The notes: generated by a model from the sequence alone, not told the origin. A stretch of DNA of 64,000 nt from Spirochaetota bacterium (GCA_029265615.1 JAJUIB010000016.1:1-64000), one strand, 5' to 3'. Shown: positions 1 to 9,550, numbered from the stretch's first letter. A program made the numbers and translations.

Positions 1-1
1 C

Positions 2-91
2 CCGGAGAACCTTAAGCGCATCTGGGCGAAGGGCTATCCGACGCCGCTTAAGGCCAAGCCGGACTACCTCCCAGCCTATGCACGCGCTTAA
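2..91 (+). CDS. C-terminal end of an unidentified protein (clipped by window edge)
   Basis: An open frame enters from the left edge and ends at TAA 89-91, encoding 29 residues that finish PDYLPAYARA. It stops just before the convergent minus-strand binding-protein gene. The tail is rich in Lys, Pro and Tyr, like a soluble enzyme, but is too short to identify. The other two plus-strand frames also read through part of this stretch, so the call rests on the natural look of the peptide and its stop position. Confidence 0.4.
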   Translation, partial: PENLKRIWAKGYPTPLKAKPDYLPAYARA

Positions 92-113
92 GGAAAGGAT
101 ACACCAAGGTGCC

Positions 114-1184
114 CTATGGAACCACAAGCTTCGTAACACTAGCCATGCAGGCAAAAAAACGTTCAAGCGTTTTTTCCTTTGCCGCAGCCGCTTCAGCAAT
201 GTCATACCCCACAAGCCGCAAAGCGGAAACCGGCACCTGCCCCTCCGGCGGAGGACAGTCAGTACGCACCGAACGGCGATGAAATCGTTTTGCGACCACA
301 AGCGCGACATCTCGCCCCAGGGCGAAATCGATGAAGCGCTTTGCGGCTTCGGGGTGGGCTGCGCCGCGCACGAGCGCGATGCAGTCGGGCACCGCGCTCG
401 TGCCGTCAGCGGGAAAAACAATCTTAAGATCGGAACCGCGTCCGAGAAGCTCGCGCGCCCCCTCGTCATGATAGAGTCCTGCGAGGTACTCGCCCGAGGC
501 GACCGCGGGGAAGACCGCTGCGGATTCAGGAAGAACCTTGCCCTCGAGCGCAAGGGCAAAGGCGCGCTCGGCATCCTCCCGCCTCATGGCGCCTGATGCC
601 GAAAGTGCAGCACCGAGAGTGCGCAGGATCGTATAGGAAGAGGCGGAAACGCGCGGATCGGCAAAGGCTATAGCACCGCGGAAGCGCGGCTTGAGAAGAT
701 CGGCGAAGGAATGCGGAGCTTCGGCGTCGGAGAGAAGGCGGCCGTTATAGCCTATCGCCATCGGCAAGACCGTAAACCCGGTCCATCGGCCCGCGGGATC
801 CTTATAGGCATCGGGTATAGCCTCGGCCTCGCGCGAGCGGTATGGTTCGAAGAGATCGGCGTTCGCCGCATGGCTTTCGGCTCCGCCGCCCCAAAAAACA
901 TCGCAGGGTCCGCCACCTCCGCCTGAAAGTTCGGCGCGAAGCCGGGAAAAGAGCTCTCCCGTGCCACTTTGCACGAGACGGACGGAAAGTCCCGTACGAT
1001 CGCGGAATTCCGAGACAGCCATGCGGACGAGCTCAGCGGGATGCGAACTATAAACAACGAGATCGGGTTGGCGAGGAGAAAGCTCGCTGGGTCGCCGCGC
1101 TCCGCATCCTGTGCACAGGATCGCCAGAGTCAACGCAGCCAGCGCGGATGCAAGGCGCGGCCATGACGAAAGGCGGTCGCTCAC
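114..1184 (-). CDS. Iron(III)-type ABC transporter substrate-binding lipoprotein
   Basis: 356 residues, last visible gene of the minus-strand sugar ABC operon. An N-terminal hydrophobic stretch ends in a lipobox (LCTGC, acylated Cys about residue 27). The mature part starts with LVVYSSHPAE, followed by DVFWGGGAESHAA and NGRLLSDAEAP, the layout of FbpA/FutA/AfuA-like periplasmic binding proteins. No permease or ATPase of that class is next to it. It starts at GTG 1184 in a GTGA overlap with the HAD gene, so it is probably translationally coupled. Substrate unproven: the family also takes 2-aminoethylphosphonate, thiamine, spermidine and phosphorylated sugars. Confidence 0.82.
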   Translation of the reverse strand: MSDRLSSWPRLASALAALTLAILCTGCGARRPSELSPRQPDLVVYSSHPAELVRMAVSEFRDRTGLSVRLVQSGTGELFSRLRAELSGGGGGPCDVFWGGGAESHAANADLFEPYRSREAEAIPDAYKDPAGRWTGFTVLPMAIGYNGRLLSDAEAPHSFADLLKPRFRGAIAFADPRVSASSYTILRTLGAALSASGAMRREDAERAFALALEGKVLPESAAVFPAVASGEYLAGLYHDEGARELLGRGSDLKIVFPADGTSAVPDCIALVRGAAHPEAAKRFIDFALGRDVALVVAKRFHRRSVRTDCPPPEGQVPVSALRLVGYDIAEAAAAKEKTLERFFACMASVTKLVVP

Positions 1185-1843
1185 CTGGGCGCCCCTTGCT
1201 CCGATGCACGCTCCGGAGCGCCGCGTAAAGGCGCCGAAAAGTAGCGTTCATACAGCGAAGCAAGCGGCGCACCAAGAGCTACAAGGTCTTCGCAAAGCCG
1301 GTGAGCGGATTGGTAGCGCCGAGAGAGGATGCCGAGCGAACACGCCGCTTCGACATTTTCAACATAGTCGTCGACAAAAAAGGCTCTGTTGGGAGGCACG
1401 CGCTCAGCACTCAGAATTGCCTCGAAAAAGGCGGCCTCCGGTTTGGCGACCCCCATAAGGTGCGAAGCATACACGCGGTCAAACATCGCGTATTGGCCAA
1501 GCGCGTCATGAATCGCATAATGCGTTGCTATCGTGTTGGTTCCGCAAACGACGCGCGCGCCCCGGGCACGGAGTTCCCGGACGATGTGCTCCGTCGGTGC
1601 GTCGAGGCGGGGCTTGAACAGTGTCGCCCAGTAGTTCTCGGCGGGGAACACGCCCGCGCGGAGGGAAAATCTGCGCCAAAAGGCGGTATCGTCCATTTCG
1701 CCGCGCATGAAAGGCTGGATATCGGGATCCATCGCGCGGTTCAGTTCAGCGCCGTCAATTCCGAGGCGGCGCGCCGCCTCGGGCCTGATGTCGAAATCGC
1801 GGCATAGGACGCCGCCCATATCGAAAATGTAGAGCTCGATCAT
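1181..1843 (-). CDS. HAD-superfamily hydrolase, subfamily IA
   Basis: 220 residues. Motif I is DMGGVLC at residues 8-14 (nucleophile Asp8), unusual in having Met-Gly where Xaa-Asp (DxD) is typical, as in the YihX/epoxide-hydrolase-like IA branch. Motif II is CGTNT, motif III has the Lys of GVAKPEAAFF, and motif IV is FVDDYVENVEAA. The size matches IA phosphatases with a small helical cap. It overlaps the upstream permease (ATGA 1840-1843) and the downstream binding protein (GTGA), so it belongs to the sugar-uptake operon and may dephosphorylate an imported or derived sugar phosphate (inference). Confidence 0.85.
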   Translation of the reverse strand: MIELYIFDMGGVLCRDFDIRPEAARRLGIDGAELNRAMDPDIQPFMRGEMDDTAFWRRFSLRAGVFPAENYWATLFKPRLDAPTEHIVRELRARGARVVCGTNTIATHYAIHDALGQYAMFDRVYASHLMGVAKPEAAFFEAILSAERVPPNRAFFVDDYVENVEAACSLGILSRRYQSAHRLCEDLVALGAPLASLYERYFSAPLRGAPERASEQGAPR

Positions 1844-2709
1844 TCCTTGCCCGCGGAATAGACCGCGGAACCTCCAAGAAAGTACTTTGACAGTGTGAAG
1901 AATAGCGCAAACACAGGGATCGACGCTATTGCGGCGACGGCCATCATCGCTCCTTCGTCAGCGTTTTTCTCGGCGGCGAACTTCACGATGTACGCAGGAA
2001 TAGTCTTCATCTCCTCGCGCTGCGCGATGAGGAGCGGCCAGAGGAGATTGTCCCACTGTTGGCGGAAGGCGAGAATAGCGAGCGTGGCGGCGGCGGGGCC
2101 TGAGTTCTTGAACACCACTTCGCGAAAGATGCGCGGCTCCGAACATCCATCGATCCTAGCGGCGTCGAGTATTTCTGAGGGGAACGTTATGAGATATTGC
2201 CGCATCAGGAAAACTCCGAATGCGTTCATCAAAAACGGCAGGATAAGTCCTGCATATGAATCCTGGAGTCCGAGCTTCACAGCGATCATGTAGAGCGGTA
2301 TCATAACGGTTTCGAACGGGATCATCATCGTCGCCATGATTGCCATGAAGACAGCGTTTTTGCCCTTGAAGTCGAATTTCGCAAGGCCATAGCCCACAAG
2401 CGCAGACAAGAGGACAGTGGTGAACGCGATTGAAAGAGACACAACGAGGGAGTTGAAGATATTCCTCAAGTATATCCAGCTCCCATCGTTTCCGGCGAGC
2501 GCCTGATAGTAGTTCGACCACTTCCACTCGTGGGGAATCCAGTCATAGGGCATCTTCATGATCTCGGCTGGAGGCATGAGCGAAGCGCCGGCCATGAACA
2601 CGAGCGGCACAAGCACAAGAATCGCGAATGCGCCGATGAAAAGCCATGCGAACGCGTTCGAAGCGAAGGACATAAGGCGGAGAGCCGCGGCAGATCCGAT
2701 CTTTTTCAT
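1840..2709 (-). CDS. Carbohydrate ABC transporter permease (MalG/UgpE type)
   Basis: Inner-membrane permease of about 289 residues, CUT1 type. About six hydrophobic segments are visible, with the EAA-loop equivalent at EILDAARIDGCSEPRIFREV, which contacts the ATPase. An open frame extends further upstream, but ATG 2709 is the likely start: it overlaps the stop of the partner permease as ATGA (2706-2709) and begins MKKIGSAAALR before the first membrane segment. No cognate ATPase is encoded nearby, so a shared MsmK/UgpC-like ATPase elsewhere is likely. Confidence 0.9.
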   Translation of the reverse strand: MKKIGSAAALRLMSFASNAFAWLFIGAFAILVLVPLVFMAGASLMPPAEIMKMPYDWIPHEWKWSNYYQALAGNDGSWIYLRNIFNSLVVSLSIAFTTVLLSALVGYGLAKFDFKGKNAVFMAIMATMMIPFETVMIPLYMIAVKLGLQDSYAGLILPFLMNAFGVFLMRQYLITFPSEILDAARIDGCSEPRIFREVVFKNSGPAAATLAILAFRQQWDNLLWPLLIAQREEMKTIPAYIVKFAAEKNADEGAMMAVAAIASIPVFALFFTLSKYFLGGSAVYSAGKE

Positions 2710-3620
2710 AGCTCGGCCTCCTCGCTTCGGGAGAAGCGGAGCTGGGCCCAGGAAAGGAAGAGCATGAACAGAAACAGAAGCACGCTCATCACGCTCGCCC
2801 GACCGAGATTCTGATCGCGGAGCGCGGTGTTGTAGATGTTGAGCGTGAGGACGTTGACTGGTCCGATTGGCGCGCCCCGCTGGGTGAAAAGATACTGCGT
2901 CGAAAACGTCTTGAGGCACTGGATGAGTATCATCACCGAAACGAGGACGGTCGTCGGTCTAAGAAGAGGAAGCGTTATGCGAAAAAATCGCTGGAGCGGT
3001 CCCGCCCCGTCTATGAGCGCGGCCTCGTTAACGCTCTGCGGTATCTTGCCAATGCCGGTTATAAAGAGAATCGTAAAATAGCCGACATACTTCCAGACAT
3101 AAACGATGATGGTCGAAATTTGAACCATCGTCGCATCGGCGAGCCACTTTCGGTCAATTCCGGGGGTGCCGGCGATCCAGTTCACGAACTGGTTGGCAAG
3201 CCCTCGCGGGTCGAACACGAGTAGCCAAATAAGTGCCGCCACCGCCGAAGATAGCACCGCCGGGGAGTATAGCGCCATCTGCGCAGCGCGCTTGAACCGA
3301 CGCCTCGACGATATAAGCACTGCGAAAATCAGAGAAAGAAGGAACAAGGGGACAAATGCGCCTAACGCGAACGTGAATGTGGCGCGGACCGAATTCCAGA
3401 AGTCGGGCGAGGCGACAACCTTGGCATAATTCTGAACCCCGACAAACTTGGGGGCCTTGAGCGAGAGAAGCTTTTTATTGAAAAAGCTCGTGTAGAATGC
3501 ATTGAGAATCGGGTAAAACGAAAAAACCGAAAAGAACAACAGGCCCGGCGCCACGAAAATCCAGCCCCATCGGGCGCGGCCCCGCTCGAGGGAGCGGGCG
3601 GCTGTTTGCTTGTCACTCAC
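2706..3620 (-). CDS. Carbohydrate ABC transporter permease (MalF/UgpA type)
   Basis: 304 residues from GTG 3620, which has an AAGGAG nine bases upstream; the longer open frame runs into the intercistronic hairpin and is unlikely to be translated. The first membrane segment is at WIFVAPGLLFFSVFSFYPIL. The EAA-loop equivalent is VNEAALIDGAGPLQRFFRIT. It pairs with the overlapping downstream permease to form the membrane channel of a CUT1 sugar importer fed by the binding protein at 3712-5022. Confidence 0.92.
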   Translation of the reverse strand: MSDKQTAARSLERGRARWGWIFVAPGLLFFSVFSFYPILNAFYTSFFNKKLLSLKAPKFVGVQNYAKVVASPDFWNSVRATFTFALGAFVPLFLLSLIFAVLISSRRRFKRAAQMALYSPAVLSSAVAALIWLLVFDPRGLANQFVNWIAGTPGIDRKWLADATMVQISTIIVYVWKYVGYFTILFITGIGKIPQSVNEAALIDGAGPLQRFFRITLPLLRPTTVLVSVMILIQCLKTFSTQYLFTQRGAPIGPVNVLTLNIYNTALRDQNLGRASVMSVLLFLFMLFLSWAQLRFSRSEEAEL

Positions 3621-3641
3621 GGCGCTTGTCTCCTTGAAAAA

Positions 3642-3668
3642 GCCCGCCCGCAGGACAGGCGGGCGGGC
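3642..3668 (-). repeat. Strong intercistronic stem-loop between binding-protein and permease genes
   Basis: GCCCGCCCG (3642-3650) and CGGGCGGGC (3660-3668) form a perfect 9-bp GC stem with a 9-base loop. It lies just after the stop of the binding-protein gene and before the permease start. No T-run follows on the transcribed strand, so it is more likely an mRNA-stabilising or partial-attenuation element. Such elements often keep binding-protein levels above permease levels. Confidence 0.5.
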
Positions 3669-3711
3669 AGGTGAATACGGGGACGCACTTCTTGCCCTCT
3701 CGGCGCAGGAC

Positions 3712-5022
3712 TCACTCCTCCGCGAGAATGGCGGCGACGTCCTTTCTGAGTTTCTCAAGCGCCTTCTGCGGCTCGACACCCGCGAGCATCACCGACTCGA
3801 AGGCCTCTTTGAGCGCCGCGTCGATCTTTGAGCTCGAAGCCCCGTAGTACACCATGTGGGCCGCGGCCATATCCGTCGCAAAAACATTGGAGTAGGGCAT
3901 GGATTTGAAGGTCGGGGACTCCATGAGCGCCTTCGTGGGCTGGACCACCGCGACCTTGGCAAGGTACTCCTCTCCGTGAGAGAGCATATAGCCGAGGAGC
4001 GCCCAGGCCGCCTGCTGTTCAAGCTTGGAGGCCTGCGCATTCACCATGTAGTAGTGTCCGTAGTAGTTGTTGGGCACTCGTTTTTTCGCATCCTTCCACT
4101 GAGGGAAGGGAATAACCATCCAGTCCTTTGATTCGTAGAACGCGGGGTTTTTCGCCTTCATTCTCGCCTCCTGGTAGAGACCGGAAAGCGACATCGCGAC
4201 TTCGTTCTTGTCGAGGTCAAAGAGGTTGCGGGCCGCGGTGTAGGTCGGCGATCCAAGGTTTTTGCCGTTCGGGCCGAATTCGCGGAAATAGGAAAGGACC
4301 TTGAGCCAGGCCGCGTCGCCGACGATGGCCGTCTTGCCGTCCTTGGCGATGAGCTCGCCGCCAAGTTGCTCGACCATCGGCACGACCGACGTGAGGTAGT
4401 ACGGATAGCGGAAGTCAAAACCGCGGCGGGTGATGATCTGCCCATTCCGCTGAACGATTCGCTCCGAGACGGCCATCACCTCTTCCCAGGTCTTGGGCCA
4501 GTCCTTGTCAGGGTCGAGGCCGGCATCGCGGAATATCTTCTTGTTGAGGTAGATGCACCAATTCGTGAGTTCGAGAGGGAGGCCATAGACCTTCCCTCCA
4601 TCCATGACGGGGGCGATCATGCCGGGAAGGTATTTTGCCTCGAGTTCCTTCGCGTTCTTGACGCCGACCATCTTGAAGTCGACGGGAGCTACACGCCCGT
4701 TTGCGAGGAAGGGATACTCGTCGAACAGCTCAAGATTGAAAATCGTCGGCCCCTGGTTGGCCGCAAAGCCGGTCGTGACGATCTCCCGGATCTTACCGGA
4801 GGGATAGGTGACATAATTGACTTTCACGCCGGGATTCGCCGCGGTAAACTCGGCGATATAGCCCTTTTCAAGAGGGGCGCGATTCGCATCCTCGTGGGTC
4901 CAAATGGTGATCTCGACGCTCTTGCCCTTGAGCTCGGGCACGGCGGGAGCCTGCGCAAACGCGGTCGCCGCCGCCAGAATGGCCGCGAGCGAGAAAAGCG
5001 TAGCCCGTGTAAAGCGCTGCAT
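3712..5022 (-). CDS. Carbohydrate ABC transporter substrate-binding protein
   Basis: 436 residues from ATG 5022, preceded by AGGGAGG; the longer frame has no better start. Signal peptide with cleavage predicted after AFA near residue 23. The mature protein begins with a beta-strand typical of family 1 extracellular solute-binding proteins (VEITIWTHEDANR), followed by FTAANPGVKVNYV and YGLPLELTNWCIYLNKK. First gene of the five-gene operon running to 114. Sugar or glycerol-phosphate type substrate is likely, but no specificity residue could be assigned. Confidence 0.92.
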   Translation of the reverse strand: MQRFTRATLFSLAAILAAATAFAQAPAVPELKGKSVEITIWTHEDANRAPLEKGYIAEFTAANPGVKVNYVTYPSGKIREIVTTGFAANQGPTIFNLELFDEYPFLANGRVAPVDFKMVGVKNAKELEAKYLPGMIAPVMDGGKVYGLPLELTNWCIYLNKKIFRDAGLDPDKDWPKTWEEVMAVSERIVQRNGQIITRRGFDFRYPYYLTSVVPMVEQLGGELIAKDGKTAIVGDAAWLKVLSYFREFGPNGKNLGSPTYTAARNLFDLDKNEVAMSLSGLYQEARMKAKNPAFYESKDWMVIPFPQWKDAKKRVPNNYYGHYYMVNAQASKLEQQAAWALLGYMLSHGEEYLAKVAVVQPTKALMESPTFKSMPYSNVFATDMAAAHMVYYGASSSKIDAALKEAFESVMLAGVEPQKALEKLRKDVAAILAEE

Positions 5023-5196
5023 GGAATCCTCCCTTTGCGGATGATAGTTTCCGTCATCGATACTCCACCCGCTTTGGGAAAGCCGCAATGCGACAATCCT
5101 GATATTTTGTAGACGAATCCTGCTTCATGGTCGGATGGTATCCCTTGCAAGGCTGTTTTGGCATGGAGCACTTTCCCGAGCTTGAGCGGCCTGTGG

Positions 5197-7437
5197 CTAT
5201 TCGGCGGCCGTGAATCGTGACGCCTCCGCGCGTACGACCGCTGCAAGCTCGCCATTTCTTGCGGCGGCGACGCGGAGTTGCGCCACGACGCTGCGAAGCC
5301 CTTCAACTTCGCTGTCGACGCTCGAGGAAGACTCGCGGAGCACCGTGCCCGAACGGGCCACCTCGATAATCGCATCCTCGATAGCGCCCGAGCGGCTTTT
5401 TATTGATTCGGCCCCTGTCCTAACCCGCCGCGATATCGACTCCATCGCATCCAGCTCCTGGGCGACCCGGTCGCTGTTGCTCCGCTCGGCGGCCATGGCT
5501 TCCCGGATAGCTACCTCGAGGCTCCCGGCCTCGGTCACCAATTCTCGCATCCTTCCGAAGGAAGACTCCGCCTGATCTGCACGCCGCCGCATCGCGGCAA
5601 CTGCATCATTGACTTCTTCGAGCGTGGCGCGCACCTCGTCGGAACGTTCGGCGGTCGACTCCGCGAGCGTCCGTATCTCATCGGCAACGACTGCAAAACC
5701 CTTCCCCGCTTCCCCTGCGTGGGCCGCCTCAATTGCGGCATTCATCGCAAGGAGGTTGGTGCGCTCGGCGATAGCGGCGATCACATCGCTCGCCTCCGCG
5801 AGGCTTCCCGACTTCCTGAGCACATCCTCGGAGAGTTCGCGGACGCCGGCGATGGTTCCGACGCCCCCGATTGCAGCCTCGGTCAGCGTCTCGAAGGCGG
5901 CGCTCATGCCGTCGACGGCCACGGCACTCTGCCCGATACTCGCGACAAGCGCCTGCATTGAGGCGCGCGAGCGTTCGATCGCCTTCCACTGCTCGTCGAT
6001 CTGGGCATAAAGCCCGGCTACATCGCCCGCCGTCTCGCGCACCTGGAGTTCGGAGCGCGACAGGCGTTCCTCCTGCCGCGCGGCAAGGTCGTGAAGCTCG
6101 CCCGATGCTTCGGCGATGCGGCTGATCGCCCGATCGGTCTCCTCTGTCGCCTCGAGAAGGTCGCGCGACTCCTCTTCAAGCTCGAGCGCCGATTGCCGGA
6201 CGGCAAGGACGATCTCAGACACCGCGGCACCAACCTCGTTGAACCCGGCGGCAAGGCGGCCAAGCTCGTCCCGACGTGAAAGTTCAAGCCTGTCAGAGAA
6301 ATCCCCCTTCGCCATGCGCTCGTAAGCGGTGGCAATGCGGGCGAGGGGAAGCGTCACCGCGCGGGCGACAAAAAGCGCCGACAGCAAAAGAAGCACGAAT
6401 ACCGAAGCGATGGTAAAGATGCCCGCTGTCAGCGAATCGTCAGCGGCGCGGCGCAGGCGGGCAACCGGCATGGCGACCACAAGGCGCCAGACGCCAAGCC
6501 CGCCGAAATCAACCCGCTTTTGCACAAGATAGCAAGAAAGGCCCGCTACGCCCGACAATCGGGCCTGCGGTAGCTGCGGCACTGCCCCTGCCCCCCGGCG
6601 CCCCGAGGTCTTCGTCGCCGAAGATAGGACCTCAGCCGCATCGAGAGGGGCGGCGAAGACCTCTGCGACAAGCGCCTCCTCTTCGATCTCGGCGAATGCC
6701 TTTCCCGCAAGTGCAGGCACGCTATGCGCCACGACCATGCCTTTCGCCGAGACGAGGGCGAGCCAACCCTCTCCGAGGTCGGCACCGCCCGACACCGTTT
6801 CGGAGAGCGAGGAGAGGCTTAAGTCAAGACCCGCCACGCCAAAAAACCGCCCACCGGCGCCGCGAAGGGGAATGGCTAAGGTCGTCATGAGCGTGTGCGC
6901 ATCGTCCTCCTCGATGTAGGGCTCGATGAGCACCGGCGCGCCGATGTCGCGCGCCGCCGCGTAATATGGGTAGTCATAATAGTCCGCACCCCAGTAGGCC
7001 GTTTCTTCAACGACAGCGCCATCTTTGCGATAGACCCAGGGAGAGTAGCCCCCCGTCTTGTCGTAGCCACCTGCGTTCCGAAATGCGGCATCGCGACCGT
7101 CCCAGGCGTCGGGCTCGAAATGGGCCCACATCGCAAAGACATTGCGGTTGCGCTCGAGCTCGGCGCGAAAAAGCGCCTGCGGAAGAGCGCGCCCAGCCGC
7201 ACCCTGATCACGATACAGCGCCAAGGTCGCCGCCGCCTGGAGCGCCGTCTGAGCGACGCGGCCGAACTCCACTTCCAGAGCAAGTGCACGCTCCGCGGCG
7301 AGACGTTCGAGATAGTAGACAGACGCGTCGCGGAGCGAACGCCAGGTCGAATAGGCGCCAAGCGCCTGAAAAGCGATCACGATGGGGAGCACCGTCGCAA
7401 ACAGCAAGAGCACGATGCGTGTACGCAGTTTTTTCAT
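5197..7437 (-). CDS. Methyl-accepting chemotaxis protein with double-Cache sensor
   Basis: 746 residues from ATG 7437 (GGAG upstream). Membrane segment 1 is near residues 5-27. A large periplasmic dCache-like domain follows, with aromatic-rich [12 protein letters not shown] and [11 protein letters not shown] then [13 protein letters not shown]. Membrane segment 2 is at [19 protein letters not shown], then HAMP, then the signalling hairpin with tip [20 protein letters not shown] and [17 protein letters not shown]. No C-terminal CheR-tethering pentapeptide. Its 3' end lies 174 bases from the binding-protein start, so a functional link to that transporter is possible but unproven. Confidence 0.95.
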   Translation of the reverse strand: MKKLRTRIVLLLFATVLPIVIAFQALGAYSTWRSLRDASVYYLERLAAERALALEVEFGRVAQTALQAAATLALYRDQGAAGRALPQALFRAELERNRNVFAMWAHFEPDAWDGRDAAFRNAGGYDKTGGYSPWVYRKDGAVVEETAYWGADYYDYPYYAAARDIGAPVLIEPYIEEDDAHTLMTTLAIPLRGAGGRFFGVAGLDLSLSSLSETVSGGADLGEGWLALVSAKGMVVAHSVPALAGKAFAEIEEEALVAEVFAAPLDAAEVLSSATKTSGRRGAGAVPQLPQARLSGVAGLSCYLVQKRVDFGGLGVWRLVVAMPVARLRRAADDSLTAGIFTIASVFVLLLLSALFVARAVTLPLARIATAYERMAKGDFSDRLELSRRDELGRLAAGFNEVGAAVSEIVLAVRQSALELEEESRDLLEATEETDRAISRIAEASGELHDLAARQEERLSRSELQVRETAGDVAGLYAQIDEQWKAIERSRASMQALVASIGQSAVAVDGMSAAFETLTEAAIGGVGTIAGVRELSEDVLRKSGSLAEASDVIAAIAERTNLLAMNAAIEAAHAGEAGKGFAVVADEIRTLAESTAERSDEVRATLEEVNDAVAAMRRRADQAESSFGRMRELVTEAGSLEVAIREAMAAERSNSDRVAQELDAMESISRRVRTGAESIKSRSGAIEDAIIEVARSGTVLRESSSSVDSEVEGLRSVVAQLRVAAARNGELAAVVRAEASRFTAAE

Positions 7438-7500
7438 TATCACTCCGGAGCGCGGTCGCGCCGTCCTAGGGTTTACCCCACAGCCTAGTGCATCGCATGT

Positions 7501-7516
7501 GCGAATGCAAATTCGC
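7501..7516. promoter_or_regulatory. Perfect palindrome between divergent chemoreceptor and uridine kinase genes
   Basis: GCGAAT-GCAA-ATTCGC is a perfect 6-bp inverted repeat with a 4-base centre. It lies in the 204-base gap between two divergently transcribed genes, which is the expected place for a shared operator. No regulator is encoded next to it. Nothing else recognisable is seen in this gap. Confidence 0.3.
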
Positions 7517-7641
7517 CATCTCCGCCTGTAGATTGTGGGTGCGACCGCAAGCATCGGACGCATCCGGCGCTTTACCGAACCGCGGCCGCCGTGCTAGGAT
7601 CGTCAAAACCCCGCCAGCCTCAGGCGGAACGGGAAGGTTCC

Positions 7642-8262
7642 ATGTCTACAGCGAAAGTCATCGGCATCTGCGGCGGATCGGGATCGGGAAAGACGACCAT
7701 CGTCCGCAAGATATCCGAGCTCGTCTCCGACTTCGTGTTCGTACCCCAGGACAACTACTACAAATCCGCCGAATACATCTCGAACTCCAACATCACCGCG
7801 TTCAACTTCGACCATCCCGATGCCTTCGACAATGCGCTACTCATCGACCACCTCGACAGACTCCGTCGCGGCGAAGCGGTCGAGATGCCGACCTATGACT
7901 TCGTGCATCATCGTCGCCGCGAAGAGACCATCCGTGTCGAACCCAAGAAACTTGTGATCTTTGAGGGGATCATGGTTTTCACCAACCGCGAGGTGCGCAA
8001 TCGGATCGACCTCAAGATATTCGTCGATACTCCGGATGATATCCGTTTCATTCGTCGTCTCGACCGCGACATCAAAGAGCGTGGCAGAACCGTGGATTCC
8101 GTCATCCAGCAGTACCTCACCGTCGTCAGACCCGGCCACTACGAGTTCATTGAACCAACGAAGCAGTTCGCCGACATCATCATCCCCGAGGGCGGCAACA
8201 ACGAAAACGCGCTCAACGTCCTCGTGAGCTTCATCAACTCGATCATCAACGCGGCCGATTGA
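7642..8262 (+). CDS. udk: Uridine kinase
   Basis: 206 residues. Phosphorylates uridine and cytidine in pyrimidine salvage. The P-loop is GGSGSGKTT near residues 10-18, followed by FVPQDNYYK, the FNFDHPDAFD substrate motif, TYDFVHHRR, and the VIFEGIMVF strand. All are characteristic of bacterial Udk, and the length matches. Start chosen at ATG 7642, which places the P-loop at the usual distance from the N-terminus; GGGAAGG lies just upstream. It has no operon partner that would explain its function. Confidence 0.93.
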   Translation: MSTAKVIGICGGSGSGKTTIVRKISELVSDFVFVPQDNYYKSAEYISNSNITAFNFDHPDAFDNALLIDHLDRLRRGEAVEMPTYDFVHHRRREETIRVEPKKLVIFEGIMVFTNREVRNRIDLKIFVDTPDDIRFIRRLDRDIKERGRTVDSVIQQYLTVVRPGHYEFIEPTKQFADIIIPEGGNNENALNVLVSFINSIINAAD

Positions 8263-8329
8263 CGGCTGCCCCTTCCCTTCGACAGCGCGCACTTGCCGGG
8301 GCGGGAAGTGCCCGCCTATACTTACGCGC

Positions 8330-9550
8330 GTGAAAACAGAAACAGCGATACTGCCCAGTTGCGCGCAAAAGCAACAGCGCGCCCGCGTCCTCGTGATTGG
8401 TGGCGGCGGCACGGGCGCAGCCCTCGCCTATGATCTTGCACTCCGTGGTCTTTCCGTCACGCTCGTGGAAAAGGGCGAACTCACCTCGGGTACGACGGGA
8501 CGGCACCACGGCCAGCTTCATTCGGGAGCGCGCTATGCGCTGGGGGACCGCACGATCGCCCGCGAATGCTACGAAGAGACGCTCATTCTCAGGCGCATCG
8601 TCCCTGAGGCGATCGAGTACAATGGCGGCTTGTTCGTGGCACTCGACGAAGAGGAGGCGGAGCTCGCCCCTACCTTCGTCGAGGCATGCCGCGAATCGGG
8701 CATCCCTGCGCGCGAAATAGAGCCCCGGCGCGCCTGCGAGCTCGAACCTGCCATCAATCCTGCGATCCGCCGGGCTGTCTGGGTTCCCGACGGCTCGTTC
8801 GACGCCTTCCGCGTGCCGCTTGCATTTTTTGCCGCCGCGCGGAGGCTCGGCGCCGAAATAAGGCCCTGGGTCGAGGTCGTCGGCTTCGAGCGCTCGAACG
8901 GTCGCATCGTTGCCGCTCACCTTATCGATCGCTTGAGTCAGACCGCGCGCGAAGAGAGGCTTGAAGCGGACTTCTTCGTGAGCGCGACGGGGGCCTGGGC
9001 GGGCAAAGTCGGCGCGCTCGCGGGGGTCGACGTGCCCATCACTCCGGCACCTGGCGCCATGCTCGCCGTGCGCGGTCGCCTCACCGATCGAGTCCTGAGC
9101 CGCTTGCGGCGCGCGAGCGACGGCGACATCCTTGTCCCGCAGCGAGGACTTTCGATCATCGGCTCCACGGAGCGCCTCGCCGACAACCCCGATGCGGTCC
9201 TGCCAACGGAGGCCGAGGCTGAGTTCCTCAAGAGGGCCGGTGCCGAACTTGCGCCGACCTTCGCGAAGGCGGAGGTGCACGCCGTCTGGGCTGCAGCGCG
9301 GCCGCTTGCGGGGCGCGCGTCCGGCGAGGGGCGTTCGATAAGCCGCGACTTCGCCGTTATCGACCATAGCAGCCGGGACGGTCTTTCAGGCTTCGCGACG
9401 GTCATAGGCGGCAAGGCGACCGTGCTCCGCGCAATGGCCGAAAAGTCTGCCGACCTCGTCTGCAGGCTTTTAGGCGTCGAGGCGAGCTGCGATACAGCGC
9501 GTTATGCGCTTCCAAGCTGGCGCGATTTTTACTCAGGAGGCGGAGCATGA
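8330..9550 (+). CDS. GlpA-like FAD-dependent glycerol-3-phosphate dehydrogenase family protein (short form)
   Basis: 406 residues from GTG 8330. The N-terminal Rossmann FAD motif is VIGGGGTGAALAYDLALRG. GTTGRHHGQLHSGARYAL is the active-site segment characteristic of GlpA/GlpD. It ends about where the FAD/substrate domain of anaerobic GlpA ends; the C-terminal BFD-like [2Fe-2S] domain of E. coli GlpA is missing. The stop overlaps the next gene (ATGA 9547-9550), an SdhB/FrdB-like iron-sulfur protein, suggesting a two-subunit complex in which that protein accepts electrons. Glycerol-3-phosphate is the likely substrate but is not proven. Confidence 0.8.
   Translation: MKTETAILPSCAQKQQRARVLVIGGGGTGAALAYDLALRGLSVTLVEKGELTSGTTGRHHGQLHSGARYALGDRTIARECYEETLILRRIVPEAIEYNGGLFVALDEEEAELAPTFVEACRESGIPAREIEPRRACELEPAINPAIRRAVWVPDGSFDAFRVPLAFFAAARRLGAEIRPWVEVVGFERSNGRIVAAHLIDRLSQTAREERLEADFFVSATGAWAGKVGALAGVDVPITPAPGAMLAVRGRLTDRVLSRLRRASDGDILVPQRGLSIIGSTERLADNPDAVLPTEAEAEFLKRAGAELAPTFAKAEVHAVWAAARPLAGRASGEGRSISRDFAVIDHSSRDGLSGFATVIGGKATVLRAMAEKSADLVCRLLGVEASCDTARYALPSWRDFYSGGGA

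Noticed and set aside
150-176. A/T-rich inverted repeat (AAAAAACG...CGTTTTTT) resembling a terminator
   Set aside because: It lies inside the coding end of the binding lipoprotein gene and is encoded by ordinary Lys/Phe codons; there is no gene end there on that strand.
8246-9367. Minus-strand open frame of about 373 codons opposite the GlpA-like gene
   Set aside because: The plus strand has the FAD motif and the ATGA link to the iron-sulfur gene; the minus product has no recognisable feature.
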